Shown here piece after piece: positions 43,436 through 51,372 of a stretch of 64,000 nucleotides of DNA (position 1 is its first letter; the number at the start of each line of letters is the position of its first letter). This stretch comes from Kribbella pratensis. GTDB lineage: Bacteria > Actinomycetota > Actinomycetes > Propionibacteriales > Kribbellaceae. Below the pieces are notes generated by a model that was not told the origin of the DNA, ran no database searches, and saw only the letters and a list, made by a program, of their open reading frames with translations. The DNA lies in NCBI RefSeq assembly GCF_004365355.1, contig NZ_SODP01000001.1:813473-877472 (forward strand), read 5' to 3'. The translations under genes and the position numbers were made by a program.

Positions 43436-44728
43436 CTACGTGAGAAGGCGGAGGGCTGCCAGGGCGTACGTGCGGGCGGCGGTGACGAGGTCGGTGATGG
43501 GGACCGACTCGTCGGCGCGGTGGGCCTGGGTGGTGACGGAGCCGGGGCCGAGGACCACGACGGGTACGCCGAGGTCGCGGGCGATGTAGCCGCCGTCGCA
43601 GGCTGCGGTCCAGCCGGCAAGCGGCATCGGCTGACCGCCGCCGTCGAGGCGGGCGGCTTCGGTGATGCGGACCAGGTCGGCGTTGTCGGGGGTCTCGAAG
43701 GCGGGCATCTCCATGGGCATGGCGAGTTCGACGGTCAGGCCGCGGTCCTCGAGGTGGAGGGCGGCTACGCGGCGGCCGAGGTCGGCGAGTACTTCGGCGG
43801 GGGACTCGCCGGGCAGGAGGCGGCGATCGGCGACGACCACGCATTCGGCGGGGACGATCGAGCCGCCGGTACCGCCGTTGATCTGGCCGACGCTCCAGGT
43901 CGCCGGGCCGAGCAGGGGATGGGGTGCGGTCGCGAGCTCCGCGTGCAGGCGTTCGATCTCGGCGACGACGGCAGCCGCGCCGTAGATCGCGTTGGCGCCG
44001 CCGTCGGGGTTGCCCGCATGCGAGGCGCGACCGTGCACCGAAACCTGAAGATAAGAGTCACCACGGGCGGCGATGATCGTCTGCAGGTCGGTCGGCTCGG
44101 CGGTGATGCAGCCTACGTACCGCTGCGACGGGCTCTTCACGGACGGGCTGTTGATGGACCGACTGGGTGAGTCATGCCTCGCCCCTGACCTTTCCGCTTC
44201 AAGTCTATCGGCGATGGGCTTGCCGGGTCCGGCGTTATCCACAGCGGCGGCGATGTGGGCGCGGATGCCTTTGCCGGTTTCTTCTTCGTCTACTACTGCG
44301 GTTAGTTCGACCGGGCCGGACAGGGGAGTGTTGCGGAGGGCGGCCAGGGCGATCAGGGCTGCGGCGAGGCCGCCCTTCATGTCGGATGCGCCGCGGCCGT
44401 GGATGCGGCCGTCGCGGAGGAGGCCGCCGTACGGGTCGACCGTCCAGCCGTCGCCGACCGGGACGACGTCGGTGTGGCCGAGCAGCAGCAGGCCGGGATT
44501 GTTGCCTCCGGCAAGCGTGATCGTGAGGTTGTCCCGGCCGGGTTCGACCGGTGACAGCTGTACGTCGAGCCCGAGCTCACCAGCCGCCGCGGCGAGGACG
44601 GCCGTGGTGGCGGCCTCCTCGCCGGGCGGGTTCTGCCCGTGGGCGCGGACCAGGTCCTGCGTGACGCGGACCAGCAGGTCCTCGTCGATCCGGTCCAGCA
44701 CCTTCTGTTCGGCGGGTGTCAGGCTCAT
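43436..44728 (-). CDS. M20-family metallopeptidase (ArgE/DapE-like) with an in-frame insertion
   Basis: A 430-aa zinc hydrolase. Metal and catalytic motifs: GHTDVVPVGDGW (His85, Asp87), GRGASDMKGG (Asp116), VVDEEETGKG (Glu148/149), TAEPT, and the C-terminal His in QAHRADE. It deacylates or deamidates an amino-acid derivative of unknown identity. Residues about 164-203 (DRLEAERSGARHDSPSRS and following) interrupt the usual connection between the catalytic domain and TAEPTD; no family motif lies in them, so this resembles a captured repeat. ATG 44728 is preferred to TTG 44737. It starts 17 bases after atzF. Confidence 0.82.
   Translation of the reverse strand: MSLTPAEQKVLDRIDEDLLVRVTQDLVRAHGQNPPGEEAATTAVLAAAAGELGLDVQLSPVEPGRDNLTITLAGGNNPGLLLLGHTDVVPVGDGWTVDPYGGLLRDGRIHGRGASDMKGGLAAALIALAALRNTPLSGPVELTAVVDEEETGKGIRAHIAAAVDNAGPGKPIADRLEAERSGARHDSPSRSINSPSVKSPSQRYVGCITAEPTDLQTIIAARGDSYLQVSVHGRASHAGNPDGGANAIYGAAAVVAEIERLHAELATAPHPLLGPATWSVGQINGGTGGSIVPAECVVVADRRLLPGESPAEVLADLGRRVAALHLEDRGLTVELAMPMEMPAFETPDNADLVRITEAARLDGGGQPMPLAGWTAACDGGYIARDLGVPVVVLGPGSVTTQAHRADESVPITDLVTAARTYALAALRLLT
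44120..44239 (-). repeat. Insertion-like segment within the M20 peptidase gene
   Basis: About 120 bases encoding a hydrophilic Ser/Arg/Pro-rich stretch between two conserved M20 blocks. It is less GC-rich than the rest of the gene and contains short inverted repeats (GACT...AGTC near 44160). In frame with no stop. The exact boundaries are approximate. Confidence 0.4.
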
Positions 44729-44745
44729 GCCCACCAACCTTAGGC

Positions 44746-46323
44746 TCAGCGGCCGGACAGGTACGCGCGCCAGCCTCCCGCTGAGGTGATGTCACGGGCC
44801 GGGTCCGCAGCGTCCGCCGTGCACACGAAGCCGAGGACCCGTTGTCCGTCCGACAGCTCCAGCGGCCCGATCGCCAGCGGCGGTTCGATGGTCGCAGCGA
44901 ATCCGCCGAGCTCAGCCGCCGGCACCCGCCAGACTTCAACCTCGATCCCCGGACCGTCCCCATCCGTCAACGTCCTGGTCAGCCCCGGCCGAGGCCCGTC
45001 CACCAGATACATCCGGTACGACGCTGCGGTGCGCGCACCGAACGCGAGCCGAGCGCCACGCCGTACCAGCTGGTCATTCAGAGGCTGCCCGGACAGATGC
45101 GCGCCCGCGACCGCCAGCAGGACGTCGGTCCCATCAGCCGGCGTCGGCACAGGTTCACCGCACCACAGCGCCGCCAGATCGATCAGCGCATGATCGTGAC
45201 CGGCCGGTGCCAGCAGTTGGATCCCGAACGGCAAGCCGTCGGCCCGATCCGGCCCCGGGAACGCGACAGCGCACAGATCCAGCAGATTGACCATGTTCGT
45301 GAACCGACCGAGCCGACTGTTCACACCGATCGGATCCGCCGCGACCCCTGCCAGCGTCGGATGCCCGGGCGTCACGGGCAGCAGCAGCGCATCGAGCTGC
45401 GTCCACAGATGCTCACTCGCCCGGGCGAGCGTCGCGAGCCGATCGAAGCCTGCGAACGCCGCGGACGCGGTTAACGCCGCACCGCCCCGCACGATCGCCC
45501 GCACTGTGGGATCGACGGCCGGAACGTCGTCGAGCTTGTCGCCGAACGCGAGCCACCGCTCGGCCAGCCACGGCCCGGAGTACAGCAGCTCAGCCGCCTC
45601 CAACAGCGGCCGCACATCCACCTTCACAACCTCACCAAGCCGGTGAGCCTCAGCGAGCGTCTCCTGCCACGCGGCCTCGTGCAGCGGATCCAGGTCCAAC
45701 CCAATATCCGGTACGCCGATCACGCGCCCGCCCCGCGGGCCAGGTAGATCTACGGCACGCCGCGACCAGGCATCATCGGGGTCATAGGCAACCATCACTT
45801 CGTACGCCGCCCGCGCAGTCGCCACGTCCCGAGCCATCACCGTCACGCAGTCGAGCGACCGGCACGCCGGTACGACGCCGCGCGCCGACACGAGCCCGCG
45901 ACTCGGCTTGATCCCGATGAGCCGGTTGAACGCCGCAGGCACCCGCCCGCTGCCCGCCGTATCCGTACCGAGCGCGAAGTCGACCTGCCCAGTCGCGACG
46001 GCGACCGCGCTGCCCGAGCTGGATCCGCCGGACACATGCCGCTCGGAGAAGACCGAGTGACAAGCGCCGTACGGCGATCGCGTGCCGACCAGCCCGGTCG
46101 CGTACTGATCGAGGTTCGTCTTCCCTAGCGGTACGGCGCCGGCCGCGATCAGCTGCTCGACGACGAACGCATTGTCCACTGCAGGCCGCGAGTTGCGCGG
46201 GTCCCCGGCCGTCGTAGGCACCCCGGCGAGATCGATGTTGTCCTTGAGCGCCATCGTCAGCCCGCGCAGTGGCCCGTCCGCCGGCTCGACCGGGTCGACC
46301 CTGGTGATCCACTCGTTGTTCAT
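44746..46323 (-). CDS. atzF: Allophanate hydrolase
   Basis: A 525-aa enzyme that splits allophanate to ammonia and CO2. The N-terminal amidase-signature domain has Lys27 (ALKDNIDLAG), cis-Ser around 101 (GGSSSGSAVAV) and nucleophile Ser125 (GTDTAGSGRVP). From about residue 400 there is the extra C-terminal domain of allophanate hydrolases (VAGAHLSGQPLNDQL...ASYRMYLVDGP). The start at ATG 46323 overlaps the upstream carboxylase-domain gene by four bases. This is the last step of urea- or guanidine-carboxylase pathways, matching the riboswitch at the head of the operon. Confidence 0.9.
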   Translation of the reverse strand: MNNEWITRVDPVEPADGPLRGLTMALKDNIDLAGVPTTAGDPRNSRPAVDNAFVVEQLIAAGAVPLGKTNLDQYATGLVGTRSPYGACHSVFSERHVSGGSSSGSAVAVATGQVDFALGTDTAGSGRVPAAFNRLIGIKPSRGLVSARGVVPACRSLDCVTVMARDVATARAAYEVMVAYDPDDAWSRRAVDLPGPRGGRVIGVPDIGLDLDPLHEAAWQETLAEAHRLGEVVKVDVRPLLEAAELLYSGPWLAERWLAFGDKLDDVPAVDPTVRAIVRGGAALTASAAFAGFDRLATLARASEHLWTQLDALLLPVTPGHPTLAGVAADPIGVNSRLGRFTNMVNLLDLCAVAFPGPDRADGLPFGIQLLAPAGHDHALIDLAALWCGEPVPTPADGTDVLLAVAGAHLSGQPLNDQLVRRGARLAFGARTAASYRMYLVDGPRPGLTRTLTDGDGPGIEVEVWRVPAAELGGFAATIEPPLAIGPLELSDGQRVLGFVCTADAADPARDITSAGGWRAYLSGR

Positions 46324-48278
46324 GCGCCCCACCGGGCCCGCTCGGCCTCGAACGCGGCGCGGCGTCTGGCCCGCACGGTCGCAATGTCCACAGGTGCCTC
46401 CTGCTCGATCCGGCGTACGTCGGAGATCGAGAACGTCGCCGGGGTGGTCTTCAGGTCTGCCCGCCCGGCGGCGATCTCGGCCCGCTCGTGGGCGAGTTGC
46501 TCCGCGCTGACCGGCGTGAATCTGATCAGGTCGAACTGCCTCAGCAACCAAGGCTGCTCGTCGGAGGGGGACAGCCGCCAGACCGGGACAGTGCGTCCGA
46601 CCAACTGGTACCCACCGGGACCCTCCATCCCGTACACGCACAGGTAGATCCCGCCGATCCCGACCGCGTTCTGCGGCGTCCACGTCCGGGCCGGGTTGTA
46701 CTTCGTGGTGACGAGCCGATGCCGCGGATCCACCGGCACCGCGACCGGCGCACCGAGATAGACGTCGCCGAGGCCGACCACCAGGTATGTCGCGGCCTGC
46801 ACGATCTCGAAGACCTCGTCCCGCGTGTCGAGGTCGTTGACCCGCCGGATGAACTCGACGTTGTCCGGGCACCACGGGGCGTCCGGCCGGACCGAAGTCG
46901 CGTACCGGCGCATCGCCTCGTGCGCCTCCGGGTGGTCGAACGCGATCGGCAGCACCACCTCGCGGGCCGGCAACACCACGGTCTCGGGATCGTCCAGCCC
47001 GGCGGCGAGGAACGCCAGCCGCTCCGCGAGCGCGGCCAGTGAGAGCCGGGACGAGTCGACCGCGACCAGCACGGACCGTACGCCTTCGACGATCTCCGCG
47101 ACGCCGGCCGGCTTGTTCTCCCGGAGGGCTTGGGCCAGCAGGTGGATCCAGACGCGGACGGTGAGGTCGAGCTCGGCCGGTCCGGCCTCGACGAGTAGGT
47201 GGCGCTCGCCGGCACATCTGATCGTGTACGACGGCGCGGTCCCGGACTGTTCGCCGTGGTGCAGGAGCTCCGGACGACTCGGCGTACCGGTTGAAACGGC
47301 GACGGAGGTTGGCTCCTGGCGCAGGTCTGTCAGCCAACGGCGGCGGTGCTCGATTGCCTCGGTCGCTGCAACTAGTGTCACCGGAACTAGTTGCACCGAG
47401 TCGCCGGCGCGCAGTTGTCCGAGCATCCACCGGTCGGCCTCGATCACGACGGCGGGTACGACGAATCCGCCGAGCGACGGGCCGTCCTTGCCGACGATGA
47501 CCGGGGTGTCGCCGGACAGCATGATGCCGCCGACCGGGTACGCCGAGTCGTGCACGTTCGACGGATGCAGACCGGCCTCGCCGCCGTCGGTCCGCGCCCA
47601 GCCGGGCGTCGGCCCGATCAGCCGGACGCCGGTGCGGTCGGACCGATGGTCGACGATCCAGCTGTTGGCAAAGAACGCGTCGACGCCTTCGGCGGTGAGA
47701 TGCTCGGGCGCTCCGTGGGGCCCGGGAATCACGCGGAGCTGCCAGGAGTCCGACATCGTCGGCAGCTCCACCGACAACGGGGACAGCAGGTTCTCCTGCC
47801 GGCCGAGTGGAATCTGGTCGCCGGCCTCGAGCGGCTTCCCGCCGTGACCGCCGAAACCGCCGAGGATGAACGTCGACCGACTGCCGAGCACCCGCGGTAC
47901 GTCGAGGCCGCCCTGGATCGCCACGTACCCGCGCATCCCGGGACCGTCGAGCGGGCCGATGTCCAGCACGGAGCCGGCCGGCCACCGGATGACCATCCCG
48001 GGCCTGAGGCGCAGCTTGTCGACAGTCGCATTGCGCACCGCGCCGCCGACGCAGACCAGCCGATCCTCGTCGCAGGTGAGCACCGGTCCGGTGAGCACAC
48101 ACTCGAGTCCGGCCGCGGTGTCCGGGTTGCCGACCGCGGCGTTGAGCAGCGCGAACGTCAGTTCGTCGGCGGCTCCGGACGGCGGTACGCCGACATCCCA
48201 CAGACCGGGCCGGCCGGCGAGATCCTGCACCGTGGTTTGGGTGCCTTGGGCAACAACTGTGATGACGGCCAACGTCAC
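46320..48278 (-). CDS. Stand-alone carboxyltransferase module of urea/guanidine carboxylase (KipA-KipI domains only)
   Basis: A 652-aa protein. Residues 1-~300 form the KipA-like (AHS2, CT_A_B) half (GLWDVGVPPSGAADELTFALLNAAVGNP, RGYVAIQGGLDVP); residues ~340-590 form the KipI-like (AHS1, CT_C_D) half (GERHLLVEAGPAELDLTVRVWIHLL, YNPARTWTPQNAVGIGGIYLCVYGMEGPGGYQLVGRT). It ends (FEAERARWGA) where full urea carboxylases continue into the biotin carrier domain, and it lacks the ~450-residue N-terminal biotin carboxylase. No such genes occur nearby. Start GTG 48278 forms a GTGA overlap with the upstream gene; GTG 48281 is the alternative. Confidence 0.85.
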   Translation of the reverse strand: MTLAVITVVAQGTQTTVQDLAGRPGLWDVGVPPSGAADELTFALLNAAVGNPDTAAGLECVLTGPVLTCDEDRLVCVGGAVRNATVDKLRLRPGMVIRWPAGSVLDIGPLDGPGMRGYVAIQGGLDVPRVLGSRSTFILGGFGGHGGKPLEAGDQIPLGRQENLLSPLSVELPTMSDSWQLRVIPGPHGAPEHLTAEGVDAFFANSWIVDHRSDRTGVRLIGPTPGWARTDGGEAGLHPSNVHDSAYPVGGIMLSGDTPVIVGKDGPSLGGFVVPAVVIEADRWMLGQLRAGDSVQLVPVTLVAATEAIEHRRRWLTDLRQEPTSVAVSTGTPSRPELLHHGEQSGTAPSYTIRCAGERHLLVEAGPAELDLTVRVWIHLLAQALRENKPAGVAEIVEGVRSVLVAVDSSRLSLAALAERLAFLAAGLDDPETVVLPAREVVLPIAFDHPEAHEAMRRYATSVRPDAPWCPDNVEFIRRVNDLDTRDEVFEIVQAATYLVVGLGDVYLGAPVAVPVDPRHRLVTTKYNPARTWTPQNAVGIGGIYLCVYGMEGPGGYQLVGRTVPVWRLSPSDEQPWLLRQFDLIRFTPVSAEQLAHERAEIAAGRADLKTTPATFSISDVRRIEQEAPVDIATVRARRRAAFEAERARWGA

Positions 48279-48892
48279 CACCAGCCCAGCAGCTGGATCG
48301 GCGTCGGATCCCAGCCGTTACAGGGATTGTTGACCTGCGGACAGTTGCTGATCAGCGCGAACAGGTCGCGGCTCGCTGTGACCTCGACGTACTTGCCCGG
48401 CGCCGACAGTCCGTCCTCGAACGTCAGCCCGCCGGTCGACGTCACCGGTACGTTCATGAAGAAGTTGATGTTGTGGGTGAGCTGACGCTGGCCGATGCCG
48501 GCCTGTGCGCCGTACCGCAGGAACGTCTGCCGGCAGGCGTGCTGGTGACGCGTGAACTCGCCGTACCGGATGACGTTGCTCTCCTGCGAGCAGGCGCCGC
48601 CGACGGTGTCATGCCGGCCGCAGGTGTCGTCGGTGATCACGGCGAGCTCGTCGAGCCTGGTCGAGATCAGGCGCGATCCGGTGGTCAGGAACACCGCGCG
48701 CTGCTCGCGGATGGTGTCGAAGGCGGAGTACCGGTTGTCGATGTCGTGGGCGTCGTAGAAGAGCGTGTCGACGGCCTGGTTCCCGTGCAGGTCGACGATC
48801 CGCAGGCGCCCACCGGCCGGCACGCTGACGAGTGCGCCGTCGCCGGCTTCGACGACGGAGTCGAGGGCGACGGTCGTCGCGGTGATGGTCAT
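48275..48892 (-). CDS. cgdB: DUF1989 urea-amidolyase-associated protein 2 (carboxyguanidine deiminase subunit)
   Basis: A 205-aa protein. It contains the family block LHGNQAVDTLFYDAHDIDNRYSAFDT and a metal-site-like TCGRHDTVGGACSQESN, with NFFMNVPV and a C-terminal NCPQVNNPCNGWDPTPI. The UAAP1/UAAP2 pair (CgdA/CgdB) deiminates carboxyguanidine to allophanate in guanidine degradation; this subunit pattern is the longer, Cys-rich one. Overlaps both neighbours by four bases. The assignment of A versus B follows the usual naming and could be swapped. Confidence 0.85.
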   Translation of the reverse strand: MTITATTVALDSVVEAGDGALVSVPAGGRLRIVDLHGNQAVDTLFYDAHDIDNRYSAFDTIREQRAVFLTTGSRLISTRLDELAVITDDTCGRHDTVGGACSQESNVIRYGEFTRHQHACRQTFLRYGAQAGIGQRQLTHNINFFMNVPVTSTGGLTFEDGLSAPGKYVEVTASRDLFALISNCPQVNNPCNGWDPTPIQLLGWW

Positions 48893-49494
48893 GCGATCAG
48901 CTCCCGGGTCAGGCGCAGTGCGCGGACCGCTTCCTCGCGCAGGACGGGATCTTCAACGTGTGAAGGCGATTCGAGCTGTACGGCGACGCCTGCGGCGGGG
49001 CCGTCCGACAGTGCGTGGGGTGCGGTCGAGACGAAGATCAGGAGATCCTGGTCAGCCCGGAGGGTGACGGTGTCGCCTGCGTGGGCGTGGTCGGGGACGT
49101 AGGCGAGTGAGGCCCGCGGGTCGTCCGCGACGGCGACCTTGCTGAAGAAGTGGATGCAGCCGTGCAGGTCCGCTTCGCCGAAGCCGTGCTTGGTGAGTTC
49201 GAGCAGGAGGAGGCGGTCCGGGAGGGCGCCGGTGAGGCAGTCGTGCCAGTCGAGGGTTGAGGCGATGACGGTAGCGAGGGCGAGACCGCGGTCCGACATC
49301 AGCACCATGCCGGGCTTGATGCGTGCGGACATCTGGGACTTCAGGGTGTCGGGGATATTGAGGCGGTCGAGGCGGTCTGCGCCGATGATGAGCACCGTCG
49401 CATTCGCGCCGTCCGCCAGAGCAGTCAGCGTGACGGTGCGACCCGCACGAACAGGCACGGACCAGGCAGCATCGCCGGGAATCTCGTGGTTCAC
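48889..49494 (-). CDS. cgdA: DUF1989 urea-amidolyase-associated protein 1 (carboxyguanidine deiminase subunit)
   Basis: A 201-aa paralogue of the next gene with the same fold (VRAGRTVTLTALADGANATVLIIG, MSARIKPGMVLMSDRGLALATVIAST, DWHDCLTGA, HGCIHFFSKVAV). Its Cys/His pattern (WHDC, HGCIHF) differs from the partner. It works with it as a heteromeric carboxyguanidine deiminase. GTG 49494 overlaps the permease stop by four bases, so expression is coupled to the riboswitch-controlled transporter. Confidence 0.85.
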   Translation of the reverse strand: MNHEIPGDAAWSVPVRAGRTVTLTALADGANATVLIIGADRLDRLNIPDTLKSQMSARIKPGMVLMSDRGLALATVIASTLDWHDCLTGALPDRLLLLELTKHGFGEADLHGCIHFFSKVAVADDPRASLAYVPDHAHAGDTVTLRADQDLLIFVSTAPHALSDGPAAGVAVQLESPSHVEDPVLREEAVRALRLTRELIA

Positions 49495-51062
49495 GCGCTG
49501 GCTCCCTCTGCCTCGACGGTCGGCGCGCCTGTGCGGAGCGGTACGCCGATGGAGGCGTAGTACGCGGTGCGCTGCGTCCGGTACGCGAGGAGCCCGCCGG
49601 CGGCGACGACGGCGAGGGTGATCAGCGGGAGGTAGTGGAGGTACCAGCCGTCACCGGCCGGGTCGTACACCTCGGCGCGCGGCCAGCCGAGGTTGATGGC
49701 CATCGCGAGCCCGTACGCGACTGCGACGGTGTTGACAATCAGACCGAAGCGCCCGAGCGAGAACAGCGGCTTGCCGTTCTCGTCGACTCCGGCGGGCAGA
49801 CCGCCACCGGTCAGGCGGCGGACCAGCAAGGGCGCAGTCACCATCAGGTACGCGACGTACAGCAGCATGATGCAGACGCTCGCGAGGCCCAGGAACAGGC
49901 CCGCGTTTCCTACGTTCACGACCAGGCAGACGGCGGCCAGCACGCCAGGGACGACGGTCGCGGCTACCGGCGTACCGGTCCGCTCGGACACCTTGCGCAG
50001 TTGACGCGATCCCGGCAGGACGTTGTCGCGTGCCATCGAGAAGATCATCCGGGCCGCGGCAGTCTGGATCGCCAGCGTGCACACGCAGACCGCGAGCGCG
50101 ACGTCGAGCAGCAGGAGCTTCCCGGGCGTCGTGCCGAGCCTGCTCGTCAGCACGTAGGGGAGACCTTGGGTGGCCAGATTGCCGTCGGTCAACGAAGGCG
50201 CGGCCATCAGCGCCGCGACGATCAGGAACGCACCACCGATACCGGAGGCAACGACGGCCCGGATGATCGTCCGCGGTGTCGTCGCGCGCGGCTTGTGCGT
50301 CTCCTCCGAGAGCTCGCCCGCGCTGTCGAAGCCGACGAGCACATATGCCGCCATCAACGCCGAGATCAGCAGCGGACCGACGTACCCGGTCGTGCTGTCC
50401 AGGTTCGTTGTGTGCAGTACGACGGACGGACCGCGCTCGGCGCGCATCGTCAGCAGGACCACGATCAGAACGACGCCGATGAGCTCACACGTCACCCCGA
50501 CCGAGTTCACGACCGCGGTGATCCGCACGCTGGTCGCGTTCAGCACAGTGGTCGCGGCGAGCAGGATGCAGCCGAGGAGTACGGCGTTCGCGGCGCCGTC
50601 CTTCGACGCGAGCGCGGGATCGCTGCCGACCAGCTGGAACCCGGGCCAGACCGCGGGCAGAACGACCTGGAGGGCGATCGCCGCGGTGGCCAGCGTGATG
50701 ATCTGGGCGATCGCCATCGTCCAGCCCGCGAACCAGCCGACCACGGCCCCGCCGAGACGACGGGCCCACTGGTAGATCGCGCCCGACAACGGGTACCGCG
50801 CCGCGAGCTCGGCGAAGCACAACGCCACCATCAACTGCCCGGCGAGGACCGCGGGCCAGGTCCAGAAGAACGCCGTACCGCCGAAGCCGAAACCCAGGCC
50901 GAAGAGCTGGAAGACGGTGGTGAGGATCGAGACGAACGAGAAGCCCGCCGCGAACGAGGCATAGCTGCCGACGCGGCGCGAGAGTTGCTGGGCATAGCCG
51001 AAGTGGCCGAGATCGCGTGCGCCCAGTTGATCCGTGGTCAGTGTTTCAGGGGGTGCTGACAT
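49491..51062 (-). CDS. APC-superfamily amino acid/amine permease of the guanidine operon
   Basis: A 523-aa transporter with about 12 helices. It has the APC features GSYASFAAGFSFVSILTTVFQLFGLG (helix 1 with the unwound glycine region), LAARYPLSGAIYQWARRLGG, and FDSAGELSEETHKPRATTPR after helix 6. Permeases of this kind head UAAP/allophanate operons and are candidates for guanidine or guanidino-compound uptake. GGAGG sits five bases before ATG 51062. Directly downstream of the guanidine-I riboswitch. Confidence 0.87.
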   Translation of the reverse strand: MSAPPETLTTDQLGARDLGHFGYAQQLSRRVGSYASFAAGFSFVSILTTVFQLFGLGFGFGGTAFFWTWPAVLAGQLMVALCFAELAARYPLSGAIYQWARRLGGAVVGWFAGWTMAIAQIITLATAAIALQVVLPAVWPGFQLVGSDPALASKDGAANAVLLGCILLAATTVLNATSVRITAVVNSVGVTCELIGVVLIVVLLTMRAERGPSVVLHTTNLDSTTGYVGPLLISALMAAYVLVGFDSAGELSEETHKPRATTPRTIIRAVVASGIGGAFLIVAALMAAPSLTDGNLATQGLPYVLTSRLGTTPGKLLLLDVALAVCVCTLAIQTAAARMIFSMARDNVLPGSRQLRKVSERTGTPVAATVVPGVLAAVCLVVNVGNAGLFLGLASVCIMLLYVAYLMVTAPLLVRRLTGGGLPAGVDENGKPLFSLGRFGLIVNTVAVAYGLAMAINLGWPRAEVYDPAGDGWYLHYLPLITLAVVAAGGLLAYRTQRTAYYASIGVPLRTGAPTVEAEGASA

Positions 51063-51104
51063 TCCGGCCTCCGTTGGAGATCAGGCCCGGAATGCACGCA
51101 CAGC

Positions 51105-51134
51105 AGCCCGGGGCCTTTCAAGGCCTCCCGGGCT
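51105..51134 (-). terminator. Riboswitch expression-platform hairpin
   Basis: On the minus strand AGCCCGGGAGGCC pairs with GGCCCCGGGCT around a short loop. Its 5' side shares AGCCCGGGAG with the 3' end of the aptamer, so ligand binding and hairpin formation should be mutually exclusive. No U-run follows. Confidence 0.7.
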
Positions 51135-51236
51135 TTTGTCCCGCCGTGGAACGGCGCTCTGCTGCGAGCGCCGCCTCCCCTCTCGGACCAGTCCTGCCGT
51201 CAGCTCGACCAGCAGCGGAACCCTAGGGGCGCCCCG
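51125..51236 (-). promoter_or_regulatory. Guanidine-I (ykkC) riboswitch aptamer
   Basis: Reading the minus strand, the conserved ykkC landmarks occur in order: CTAGGGTTCCG (51226-51216), GGTCCGAGAG (51189-51180) and ACGGCGGGACAAAAGCCCGG (51147-51128) followed by GAG. These sequences are diagnostic of the class I guanidine riboswitch. It lies 63 bases upstream of the permease ATG. The downstream genes (permease, DUF1989 pair, carboxylase module, allophanate hydrolase) form a guanidine-degradation set, which agrees. The rest of the 310-base gene-free stretch (51063-51372) holds the two hairpins listed separately and presumably the operon promoter (51240-51336), not identified with certainty. 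Confidence 0.93.
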
Positions 51237-51336
51237 CCGTCCCGGCGGGTCTTGTCCAGTTCAGGACGCGCCGGTTTCAGCGGTCGTCCTCGCGTGTAAC
51301 GCGAAAGTAAAGGAATCCTCTCACCGGATGCGGCAA

Positions 51337-51364
51337 ACGGTGAGGGACCGAGATCCCTCACCGT
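51337..51364 (-). terminator. Terminator of the epimerase-like gene
   Basis: An 11-bp perfect stem (ACGGTGAGGGA / TCCCTCACCGT) with a six-base loop, eight bases past the stop of the 51373-52311 gene. Confidence 0.8.
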
Positions 51365-51372
51365 TGGCTGCC

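Noticed and set aside
44746..48201. A single 1,151-codon frame joining allophanate hydrolase to upstream sequence
   Set aside because: Only the part from ATG 46323 reads as protein family sequence; the upstream part is the wrong frame of the carboxyltransferase gene.
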